A model generated the notes under the pieces. It did not search any database. It was not told the origin of the DNA and saw only the letters and a list, made by a program, of their open reading frames with translations. A stretch of DNA of 64,000 nucleotides from Gordonia sp. SID5947 (GTDB taxonomy: Bacteria; Actinomycetota; Actinomycetes; Mycobacteriales; Mycobacteriaceae): assembly GCF_009862785.1 (NCBI RefSeq), contig NZ_WWHU01000001.1:2046001-2110000 (forward strand), in the 5' to 3' direction. Below, piece after piece: positions 17,644 through 25,234 of this stretch. The position numbers and the translations under genes are program-made. How positions within the stretch are numbered: position 1 is the first letter of the stretch; every line of letters begins with the position of its first letter.

Positions 17644-18705
17644 ATGCGCCTCTCGTCCTTTCGACGCAGCACGCTACGTACCGCCGTTCTCGCCCTGACC
17701 ACCGTCACCGTCGCCACGACCGCCGCCTGCGGCGGTACCGGCACCACCGAATCCGGCGACAAGAGCGTCACCGTGTACACCGCCGACGGGCTCGGCAGCT
17801 GGTACGAGACCGAGTTCGACGCCTTTCGGCAGCAGACCGGGATCTCGGTCAACATCGTGGAAGCCGGCTCGGGAGAGGTGGTCTCACGGGTCCAGAAGGA
17901 GCAGTCGAACCCACAGGCAGACCTGCTGGTCACTCTGCCGCCGTTCATCCAGAAGGCGGCCGAGGAGGGCCTTCTCGCCGACAGTGGTGTGGACACCACC
18001 GCAATCGACAAGGCCGACAAGGACTCCGGCGGGAGGTATGTCGCCATCGTCGACAATTACCTGTCGTTCATCGCCAACCCGTCGGCGACACCCGCCCCGA
18101 AGACCTGGGACGACCTCCTGTCACCGCGATTCAAGGGAAAGATCCAATATTCGACGCCCGGTCAGGCCGGCGACGGGACGGCGGTTCTGCTGCTGCTGCA
18201 GCACCTCATGGGCGACCAGGGCGCCCTCGACTACCTTGCGAAACTCCAGGTCAACAACGTCGGTCCGTCGAGCTCCACCGGCAAGCTGCAACCCAAGGTC
18301 AGCAACGGTGAACTGCTGGTGGCCAACGGTGACGTCCAGATGAACCTGGCATCGATTCGCGACGACGGATCGACCTTCGACCTGTTCTTCCCCGCCATGC
18401 CCGACGGCTCGCGAACCACCGTGTCGCTTCCCTACTTCGCCGGCGTCACCAGGGGTGCACCGCACAGCGAGAACGCCGAGAAGCTGCTCGATTTCCTGCT
18501 GTCGAAGGAAGTGCAGCAAACCGTCGGCACCCAAGCGCTCGGCGTCTCGCCGCGCACCGACGTCACGCCTCCGTCGCCCACCGGGACCACTCCCACCCCG
18601 TCCGAGGTCATCGAGGGCGTCACGGTGTGGCATCCGGACTGGAATTCGGTGCTCGCCTCCCTCGACGCCGACGTCGCCGCGTACCAGAAGTCCACCGGGA
18701 GCTGA
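17644..18705 (+). CDS. 2-aminoethylphosphonate-type ABC transporter substrate-binding lipoprotein
   Basis: The 353-residue protein has a signal sequence with a lipobox ending in Cys29 (TTAAC) and an iron/AEP-type binding fold (VTVYTADGLGSWYETEFDAF, FKGKIQYSTPGQAGDGTA). Such proteins bind ferric iron, thiamine, putrescine or phosphonates. The phosphonate enzymes upstream favour 2-aminoethylphosphonate. A GAAGGAAAC ribosome binding site precedes the ATG at 17644. One nucleotide separates its stop from the ATPase gene. Confidence 0.82.
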   Translation: MRLSSFRRSTLRTAVLALTTVTVATTAACGGTGTTESGDKSVTVYTADGLGSWYETEFDAFRQQTGISVNIVEAGSGEVVSRVQKEQSNPQADLLVTLPPFIQKAAEEGLLADSGVDTTAIDKADKDSGGRYVAIVDNYLSFIANPSATPAPKTWDDLLSPRFKGKIQYSTPGQAGDGTAVLLLLQHLMGDQGALDYLAKLQVNNVGPSSSTGKLQPKVSNGELLVANGDVQMNLASIRDDGSTFDLFFPAMPDGSRTTVSLPYFAGVTRGAPHSENAEKLLDFLLSKEVQQTVGTQALGVSPRTDVTPPSPTGTTPTPSEVIEGVTVWHPDWNSVLASLDADVAAYQKSTGS

Positions 18706-18706
18706 G

Positions 18707-19864
18707 ATGTCCAAACCGTTGACCACATCGTCCGACCGTGTCTCCAGCACCGTCACACCAGAGCAGCCGAGTATCGCCTTCGACCGTGTGAGCGTCACAT
18801 ACGGACGTGGCGCGAAAGCGACCGATGCCCTGCTCGACTTCACTCTTCGGGTGGAGCGCGGCGAGACGATAGCGCTGCTCGGACCGAGCGGATCGGGAAA
18901 GTCGACGGCACTCAAGGCGCTGGCCGGATTCGTGCGGCCCAGTGCCGGACGGGTCCGGCTGGCGGGCGCAGACGTGACCGATCTTCCACCTGCCAAACGA
19001 GGCATCGGTGTCATGGTCCAGTCCTATGCCCTCTTCCCACACATGCGGGTACGTGACAATGTCGCGTTCGGCTTGAAGGCACGCCGGTTGCCCAAGGCGC
19101 AGATCGCCGAACGGGTGTCAGATGCCCTTGCGATGGTGAACATGTCGGACTACGCCGCACGGCTGCCCCGTGAGCTCTCCGGTGGGCAGCAGCAGCGGGT
19201 GGCGATCGCGCGCGCCCTGGCCATCCGACCCGACGTGCTACTACTCGACGAACCGCTTGCCGCGCTCGACGCGGGGCTGCGCCAGGCGATGGTGATCGAG
19301 CTGCAACGCCTGCGTGATGCATTGCCCGACACCACAATGCTATATGTGACGCACGACCAGTCGGAGGCTCTTGCCCTTGCCTCCCGGGTGGCGGTGATGC
19401 GGGACGCGCAGCTTGTTGACATCGGTACCGCCGACGAACTGTGGTCGCGCCCGCCCAGCACCTTCACCGCGGGTTTCCTCGGCGGCGCGAACCTGATCAC
19501 CTGCACGGTTGGCCGGGTATCGGGTACCACGGCGCTGGTCTCCGTGGGCGACAAGATGCTCACCGCCAACGCACCCGCACCTGCACGACGCTGGGCGCCC
19601 GGGACCACGGCGTCGCTCTGCATCCGTCCACACGAAGTGGAGGTGACCACCCTATGGGCTGCCGGGTCGTTGGCAGCTCGGGTGACCGGGTCGGTGTGGC
19701 GTGGCTCGACAACACGGCTGACCCTCTCCGTCGACGGGCTGCCCGATCAGCTGCTCGAGGCCGATGTGACCGGGCGCGTCGACCATCCGATCGAATCGCG
19801 TGTCGGCGTGAGGTTTCCGAGCCCGTCCGGCGTGCTCGTGGTGGCTGCCGGACATCCTCGATGA
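18707..19864 (+). CDS. ABC transporter ATP-binding protein (phosphonate importer)
   Basis: The 385-residue ATPase has Walker A GPSGSGKST near residues 62-70, a Q-loop at VQSYALFPH, signature LSGGQQQR, Walker B VLLLDEP and switch His in VTHDQSEA. A C-terminal TOBE-like domain follows. It is the energy subunit of the importer. Its stop overlaps the next gene's start (ATGA), indicating tight translational coupling. Confidence 0.88.
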   Translation: MSKPLTTSSDRVSSTVTPEQPSIAFDRVSVTYGRGAKATDALLDFTLRVERGETIALLGPSGSGKSTALKALAGFVRPSAGRVRLAGADVTDLPPAKRGIGVMVQSYALFPHMRVRDNVAFGLKARRLPKAQIAERVSDALAMVNMSDYAARLPRELSGGQQQRVAIARALAIRPDVLLLDEPLAALDAGLRQAMVIELQRLRDALPDTTMLYVTHDQSEALALASRVAVMRDAQLVDIGTADELWSRPPSTFTAGFLGGANLITCTVGRVSGTTALVSVGDKMLTANAPAPARRWAPGTTASLCIRPHEVEVTTLWAAGSLAARVTGSVWRGSTTRLTLSVDGLPDQLLEADVTGRVDHPIESRVGVRFPSPSGVLVVAAGHPR

Positions 19865-20754
19865 GTACGAGCGATCTCCTGACTCCGGCCCCGGCGGCCG
19901 AATCGTCGGTGCCGCCGTCGAACTCGGCTCCGAATGGATGGCGCCGGGTGGCCTGGGCCGCGCCGCCACTCCTGATCGTCCTCGTGATCGCGGTGTATCC
20001 CCTGGTCCGTGTCCTGACCGAATCGGTCGGTGGCACCGGCCAGAGCAGTTGGCACGCGGTCCTCGGTAGTGAGATCTTCCGTCGCGCGCTCGTGACGACC
20101 GCACAGATCGCTGTCTGCTCGACGATCGGCTGTCTGGTCCTCGGCACATTTCTCGCAGTCGTGCTGGCCTTCGTCCCCTTTCCGGGTTCCGTCGTCGTCG
20201 CACGTCTGATCGACACGGTGCTCGCGTTGCCATCGTTTCTGATCACACTCGCCTTCACTTTTCTGTATGGCAGCGCGGGCGCCGTCAATGCGGCGATCTT
20301 CGAGCTGACCGGCAACCGGCCGCTCGATTTCCTGGCGACACCGGCCGGGGTGATAGCCGCCGAGATCACCTTCTTCACACCGTTTGTCGTGCGTCCGTTG
20401 TTGGCGTCGTTCACGGTGATGTCGACGGACCAGCTCAATGTCGCCGCGAGTCTGGGTGCTTCGCCGTGGCGGGTGTTGCGCACGGTGATCATGCCCGAGG
20501 CAGTACCGTCCCTGATGGCCGGCGGCAGTCTGGTGTTGCTGTTGACACTCAACGAGTTCGGCATCGTGCTCTTCACCGGCGCCAAGGACGTGGTGACATT
20601 GCCGATGCTCGTGTACACGCGCGGGATCGTCTCGTTCGACCTGCCGGGCGCGGCGGTCATCGCGACCGTGCAGGTCTTGTTGTCGCTGATCCTCTACGGC
20701 GCGTACCGACTGGTGTTCGCACGGATCACGACGAACCGGCGAGGAGGTCGATGA
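19861..20754 (+). CDS. ABC transporter permease 1 (phosphonate importer)
   Basis: The 297-residue inner-membrane permease has about six helices and the EAA loop (NVAASLGASPWRVLRTVIMPEAVPSL) that contacts the ATPase. It overlaps the preceding ATPase gene and the following permease gene by 4 nt each. With the second permease it should form the membrane channel. Confidence 0.86.
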   Translation: MSTSDLLTPAPAAESSVPPSNSAPNGWRRVAWAAPPLLIVLVIAVYPLVRVLTESVGGTGQSSWHAVLGSEIFRRALVTTAQIAVCSTIGCLVLGTFLAVVLAFVPFPGSVVVARLIDTVLALPSFLITLAFTFLYGSAGAVNAAIFELTGNRPLDFLATPAGVIAAEITFFTPFVVRPLLASFTVMSTDQLNVAASLGASPWRVLRTVIMPEAVPSLMAGGSLVLLLTLNEFGIVLFTGAKDVVTLPMLVYTRGIVSFDLPGAAVIATVQVLLSLILYGAYRLVFARITTNRRGGR

Positions 20755-21551
20755 TGTTGTTCTGGACCCGTCGGAGCCGGGCGATGGTGTGGACGCTTTT
20801 CGCGGTGGTGGTCCTGGTGGTGTTCGTCGCACCGATCGGGACCGTGGTGGTGGCCGGTTTCGCGGGTTCCTGGACGGGACCACTGCCGTCGAACCTCGGG
20901 TTCGCACATTTCGGCGCCGCGCTCTCCGGCGACAATGTCGCAAGCCTCTCGGTGAGTCTGCAGACCGCCTTTGTCGCCGGCATCCTGGCGCTGGCGCTGG
21001 GCGCATGGGCGGCGATCGCCGCGAGCGAATCGAGCGGGCCGATCCGCAGGATCGTGGATGCGGTCTTCCACCTGCCGATCGCGGTCCCCTCGGTCGCCAT
21101 CGGCCTGGGGTTGTTGATCAGCTTCAACGAGAAGCCGCTCCTGCTCGGTGGCACCAAGTGGATCGTCATCGTCGCCCACACGGTGCTGGTGTTGGCGTTC
21201 GCGTTCAGCGCCGTCTCCGCGGCCCTGCAGCGCCTCGACCCTGCGTATCGCCAGGCCGCCGAATCGCTCGGCGCGGGACCGTTCCAAGTCCTGACCCGCG
21301 TGACGTTGCCGCTCTTGGTGCCCGCTCTCGGCGCGGCTGCGGGTCTGGCGGTGGCGCTGTCCATGGGTGAACTGGGCGCGACCGTGATGGTCTACCCGGC
21401 CACGTGGAAGACGCTTCCGGTGACGATCTTCGGTCTGTCCGACCGCGGTCAGGTGTTCTTCGCCGCGGCGTGTACGTCGGTACTTCTCGCATCCACCTTG
21501 ATGGCGCTGGCGCTGCTCGGACGGATCCGCACACGCGCTGCGACTCGGTGA
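20751..21551 (+). CDS. ABC transporter permease 2 (phosphonate importer)
   Basis: The 266-residue permease has six predicted helices and an EAA loop (QAAESLGAGPFQVLTRVTLPLLVPAL). The start ATG overlaps the stop of permease 1 (ATGA) and has GAGGAGG upstream. It ends the phosphonate operon; the next gene starts 86 nt later. Confidence 0.86.
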   Translation: MMLFWTRRSRAMVWTLFAVVVLVVFVAPIGTVVVAGFAGSWTGPLPSNLGFAHFGAALSGDNVASLSVSLQTAFVAGILALALGAWAAIAASESSGPIRRIVDAVFHLPIAVPSVAIGLGLLISFNEKPLLLGGTKWIVIVAHTVLVLAFAFSAVSAALQRLDPAYRQAAESLGAGPFQVLTRVTLPLLVPALGAAAGLAVALSMGELGATVMVYPATWKTLPVTIFGLSDRGQVFFAAACTSVLLASTLMALALLGRIRTRAATR

Positions 21552-21616
21552 CGAATTGGCCGACCCCACAAATCCGGCACACGCGGCTTTGCTGATCGGA
21601 CATACCATCTCGTCGG

Positions 21617-21637
21617 ACCAGGTGCTGGACTCCTGGT
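21617..21637. promoter_or_regulatory. inverted repeat immediately before pruA
   Basis: ACCAGG and CCTGGT are separated by 9 nt and abut the pruA ATG. A TACCAT hexamer (21603-21608) upstream could serve as the -10 box. An operator for a PucR/PruC-type regulator or a structured leader are both possible. Confidence 0.35.
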
Positions 21638-23266
21638 ATGGATGCCATCACCACTCCGCCGCGGCCGTCGAACGAGCCGGTCCACACCTATGCACCCGGC
21701 ACGCCGGAACGATCTCGGATCATCGACGAGCTCGCCAGACAGTCGTCCGCGGGAGCGATCGAACTCCCGCACGTCATCGGGGGATACGAGCTGCACGGCA
21801 GCGGTCGACGCATCGACGTCGTCCAACCCCATGCCCACCACGAGGTGCTGGGCACCCTCTGCAATGCGACGCACGATGACGCGGAGGCAGCTGTCACGGC
21901 GGCGCGGACCGCGGCACCGGCGTGGGCTGCGACCTCCTTCGACGACAGGGCCGCTGTTCTCCTTCGTGCCGCCGATCTGCTGAGTGGTCCGTGGCGGGAA
22001 CGAATCGCCGCCGCGACGATGCTCGGACAGTCGAAGTCGGTGCAGCAGGCCGAGATCGACGCACCCTGTGAGCTCATCGATTTCTGGCGGTTCAACGTCA
22101 CCTTTGCCCGCGAGATCCTCGCTGAGCAACCGGTCTCGTCGGCGGGAGTGTGGAACCGGCTCGACCACCGGCCGTTGGACGGATTCGTCTACGCGATCAC
22201 CCCGTTCAACTTCACCGCGATCGCGGGCAACCTGCCGACCGCACCCATGCTGATGGGCAACACGGTCATCTGGAAGCCGTCACCGACGCAGGCGTATGCC
22301 GCGCATCGGACCATGCAATTGCTCAGAGAAGCCGGCCTTCCCGACGGTGTGATCAACCTGGTGCACGGCGATGGCGCCGAGTTGTCGGAAGTCGTTCTCG
22401 CCGACGACCGTCTCGCCGGTATCCATTTCACCGGTTCGACGAAGACCTTTCAACACCTCTGGCGCGAGGTCGGCAAGAACATCGATCACTACCGGAACTA
22501 TCCGCGGATCGTCGGTGAGACGGGCGGCAAGGACTTCATCGTGGCCCACGCGTCCGCCGATCCCGATGTCCTGCGGACCGCGCTGATCCGAGGCGCGTTC
22601 GAGTACCAGGGCCAGAAGTGCTCAGCCGCTTCCCGTGCGTACGTGGCCCGGTCGGTCTGGGACCGCATGGGTGATGACTTTCTTGCGGAGGCAGATCAGT
22701 TGCCCTATGGCGACATCCGAGACCTGACGAACTTCGGCGGCGCCCTCATCGATCGTCGCGCCTACGACAAGAACGTCGCGGCGATCGACCGGGCCAAGAC
22801 CGTACCCCACATGACGGTCGCTGTCGGCGGTGCGTGTGATGACACCGAGGGCTTCTTTGTCCGCCCGACGGTGCTGCTGTCCGACGACCCCGACGACGAG
22901 GCCTTCTCCACCGAATACTTCGGACCCGTTTTGGCGGTGCACGTCTACGAGGACGATGACTTCGAACACACACTCGGGCTGGTGGATTCGACTGCGCGAT
23001 ATGCGCTGACCGGCTCGGTGATCGCCACCGACCTCGGTGCGGTCGCCACCGCCTCCGACCGGCTGCGGCAGGCCGCAGGCAACTTCTATGTCAACGACAA
23101 GCCCACCGGCGCGGTCGTCGGACAGCAACCCTTCGGCGGCGCTCGCGCATCGGGCACGAACGACAAGGCAGGCTCCAAAGCGAATCTCATGCGCTGGACT
23201 TCCACCAGGACCATCAAAGAGACATTTGTCCCGCCCACCACATCCGGCTATCCCCACATGGAATGA
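21638..23266 (+). CDS. pruA: L-glutamate gamma-semialdehyde (1-pyrroline-5-carboxylate) dehydrogenase
   Basis: The 542-residue aldehyde dehydrogenase oxidises glutamate semialdehyde to glutamate with NAD+. The structural features are AITPFNFTAIAGNLPTAP (cofactor binding), the general-base Glu in GETGGKDF and the catalytic Cys in YQGQKCSAASR. The last two, together with 'TGAVVGQQPFGGARASGTNDK', are diagnostic of P5C dehydrogenases. It is followed by proline dehydrogenase, making the monofunctional two-gene version of PutA. The actinobacterial symbols are pruA/rocA. Confidence 0.93.
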   Translation: MDAITTPPRPSNEPVHTYAPGTPERSRIIDELARQSSAGAIELPHVIGGYELHGSGRRIDVVQPHAHHEVLGTLCNATHDDAEAAVTAARTAAPAWAATSFDDRAAVLLRAADLLSGPWRERIAAATMLGQSKSVQQAEIDAPCELIDFWRFNVTFAREILAEQPVSSAGVWNRLDHRPLDGFVYAITPFNFTAIAGNLPTAPMLMGNTVIWKPSPTQAYAAHRTMQLLREAGLPDGVINLVHGDGAELSEVVLADDRLAGIHFTGSTKTFQHLWREVGKNIDHYRNYPRIVGETGGKDFIVAHASADPDVLRTALIRGAFEYQGQKCSAASRAYVARSVWDRMGDDFLAEADQLPYGDIRDLTNFGGALIDRRAYDKNVAAIDRAKTVPHMTVAVGGACDDTEGFFVRPTVLLSDDPDDEAFSTEYFGPVLAVHVYEDDDFEHTLGLVDSTARYALTGSVIATDLGAVATASDRLRQAAGNFYVNDKPTGAVVGQQPFGGARASGTNDKAGSKANLMRWTSTRTIKETFVPPTTSGYPHME

Positions 23267-23286
23267 AGCCTGCGGTACCCCTCCCG

Positions 23287-23337
23287 CCGGTCGAGTGGCC
23301 ACGAGCGAACCCAGCGAGCCCGAGGCGTATCGAGACC
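23287..23337. repeat. REP-like palindromic element, copy A
   Basis: The element begins GGTCGAGTGGCC and ends GGCGTATCGAGACC. It belongs to the family seen at 26.8, 28.0 and 38.9 kb. It lies between pruA and pruB within the operon. Confidence 0.7.
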
Positions 23338-23363
23338 CCCACTCCCCGAAGGAAAGACAACCG

Positions 23364-24323
23364 ATGAGCAGGTTCTTCGACACCGCGCTGCGCCCGATCA
23401 TCACCGCGGCCGCCGCCAGCGATCGCATCAGGGAGACGTCGCAGCGGTTGACGGTCACGAAACGGGTCGTCGGGCGATTCGTGCCGGGCGAGACGGAAGA
23501 CGACGTCCTTGCCGCGATCCGCGGGTCCCTGGACCACGGCTTGGCGGTCACCATCGACCATCTCGGTGAGGACACCACCGACGACACGCAGGCCGCCGCC
23601 ACCGTCGAGGCGTATCTTTCACTCCTCGAGTCGATGTCTCGTCTGCCGACGACCACCCCGAACGCACTGGAGGTGTCGGTGAAGCTGACCGCCCTCGGAC
23701 AGATGCTGCCACGGCACGGGCGCAAGATCGCCGAAGAGAACGTGCACACCATCTGCTCGGCGGCGCAGACGGCCGGCGCACTGGTGACCATCGACGCCGA
23801 GGATCACAGCACCGTCGACGAGCGGCTCGACATCGTCCGCACCGTACGTCGCGACCACCCCGATCTCGGCACCGTCCTGCAGGCCTACTTGCGTCGCACC
23901 GAAGACGATTGCCGGGAGTTCGCCGAGTCGGGCGCCCGTATCCGACTGTGCAAGGGCGCGTATGCGGAGCCACCGACGGTGGCTTTCACCGACCGCGTCC
24001 ACGTCGACGAAGCGTATCTACGTTGCCTTCGAATCCTGATGAAAGGCAAGGGGTACCCGATGGTGGCCAGTCACGACCCGACGATGATCGGCGCCGCGCA
24101 CGAAGTGGCGGCAGAAGTGGGTCGCGCCCCGGGCACGTGGGAGCACCAGATGCTCTATGGCATCCGCACCGACGAGCAACTGCGCCTTGCAACGACCGGA
24201 TACCGTGTGCGCGTCTACATCCCCTACGGCGGCGAGTGGTACGGCTACTTCGTGAGACGACTCGCCGAGAAACCCGCCAACCTCACCTTCTTCCTTCGGG
24301 CGTTGGCGGAGCCGGCCCGATAG
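23364..24323 (+). CDS. pruB: proline dehydrogenase
   Basis: The 319-residue FAD-dependent monofunctional proline dehydrogenase oxidises proline to P5C at the membrane quinone pool. Recognisable blocks of the (beta/alpha)8 barrel include VTIDHLGED, VSVKLTALGQ, VTIDAEDHSTVDERL, RIRLCKGAYAEP and the C-terminal RVYIPYGGEWYGYFVRRLAEKP, which holds the substrate-binding Arg pair (YFVRRLAE). A GAAGGAAAG site precedes the ATG at 23364. It works with PruA upstream. Confidence 0.94.
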   Translation: MSRFFDTALRPIITAAAASDRIRETSQRLTVTKRVVGRFVPGETEDDVLAAIRGSLDHGLAVTIDHLGEDTTDDTQAAATVEAYLSLLESMSRLPTTTPNALEVSVKLTALGQMLPRHGRKIAEENVHTICSAAQTAGALVTIDAEDHSTVDERLDIVRTVRRDHPDLGTVLQAYLRRTEDDCREFAESGARIRLCKGAYAEPPTVAFTDRVHVDEAYLRCLRILMKGKGYPMVASHDPTMIGAAHEVAAEVGRAPGTWEHQMLYGIRTDEQLRLATTGYRVRVYIPYGGEWYGYFVRRLAEKPANLTFFLRALAEPAR

Positions 24324-24374
24324 TGCGCTGGCTGGACCGACGCGGGCTGCGCGGGCTGACGCGGGCGGTTGCGC

Positions 24375-24404
24375 CTCACGCGGGTCGTCGACGACACGCG
24401 TGAG
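24375..24404. terminator. hairpin between convergent pruB and the MOSC gene
   Basis: Perfect 8-bp arms CTCACGCG/CGCGTGAG enclose a loop that itself contains the palindrome TCGTCGACGA. There is no T-run. The location between two convergent genes suggests a bidirectional terminator. Confidence 0.5.
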
Positions 24405-24453
24405 CCGAGATCACCCGCGCCGGTGAAGACGGCCCGCGGGGCGCCCCAACCGA

Positions 24454-24996
24454 TCACAGCGGCTGCGCCCGCGTGACCTGATCGGCCGCCCGCAACGGAT
24501 CGAGTTCGACGTCGCATCTGATGAGCGCCGGCCCGACGCGCAGGACACCAGACGAGAGTGGTCGGGCGCGCAATCCTCCACGGCCGATGAGCGCTTTGCG
24601 GACGCCTTCCCCCGCCATCGTGTCCATCCATGAGCAGGGATGTGCAGGACGACCACCGCGGAAGACGATGCCACCATCACCGGTGTCGATCTCGAACTCG
24701 CGCCCACGCAGCGGGTCGAGTTCGAGTCCACGGACCACGATGTTGCGTCGCGCGACGCCCGGATCGACGTCACCGGCGGCCGCCTGCCACGCCTCGAGCG
24801 CCAAGAAGGTGACCGAGGCCTCGGTGTGCGCACGGACGCCGAAAAACCGGTCGCCGCGTATCCCCTTGTCTGCCACCAGGTCCACCCGATCCGGCCTGGT
24901 GGTCTCCACTTCATCGGCTGGACCGTCCTTGGGGCGACCGAAATAGGCATGCCGCGGCGACACCAACAAAGAGACGATGTCGAATCGGTACTCCAT
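24454..24996 (-). CDS. MOSC domain-containing protein
   Basis: The 180-residue protein matches a stand-alone MOSC (molybdenum cofactor sulfurase C-terminal) domain. Typical features are LVADKGIRGDRFFGVR, ARRNIVVRGLELDPL, the conserved Cys in HPCSWMD and RGGLRARPLSSGVLRVG. MOSC domains bind molybdenum cofactor or carry sulfur; single-domain bacterial members are poorly characterised. The ATG at 24996 follows TACGGT by 6 nt and looks leaderless. It is divergent from the AAA+ gene, and a long hairpin lies between them. Confidence 0.82.
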   Translation of the reverse strand: MEYRFDIVSLLVSPRHAYFGRPKDGPADEVETTRPDRVDLVADKGIRGDRFFGVRAHTEASVTFLALEAWQAAAGDVDPGVARRNIVVRGLELDPLRGREFEIDTGDGGIVFRGGRPAHPCSWMDTMAGEGVRKALIGRGGLRARPLSSGVLRVGPALIRCDVELDPLRAADQVTRAQPL

Positions 24997-25037
24997 AACG
25001 CCACCGTATCGTTGCCTGACCGCACCTTACAGACACG

Positions 25038-25085
25038 GAGAACTCCCACAGACACGAGATGCATTGCGTGTTTGTGGGAGTTCTC
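25038..25085. repeat. long near-perfect inverted repeat between the MOSC and AAA+ genes
   Basis: The arms GAGAACTCCCACA and TGTGGGAGTTCTC are perfect over 13 bp. After a single G-T wobble the stem continues with ACAC/GTGT, giving an 18-bp stem over a 12-nt loop that contains ATGCAT. There is no T-tract. It lies 30 bp upstream of the MOSC -10 box in a divergent promoter region. Beyond it, 25086-25234 contains only the AT-richer leader of the AAA+ gene. Confidence 0.8.
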
Positions 25086-25234
25086 GTTGATTCAGGCGGC
25101 GCCCCCCTCGCCCTGCGCACACCATTGATGAATACGACGTCTCAATCCGAGCATATTGCGTATTGGCGCATGTCAAATGCGGTCGATAGCCTGAGGCAAA
25201 GCCCGATCGCAGTGCCGCTCGACAAAGGACCGCC

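Noticed and set aside
24375..24404. Attachment site or mobile-element end
   Set aside because: The hairpin is short, has no integrase or transposase nearby and fits a terminator between convergent genes.
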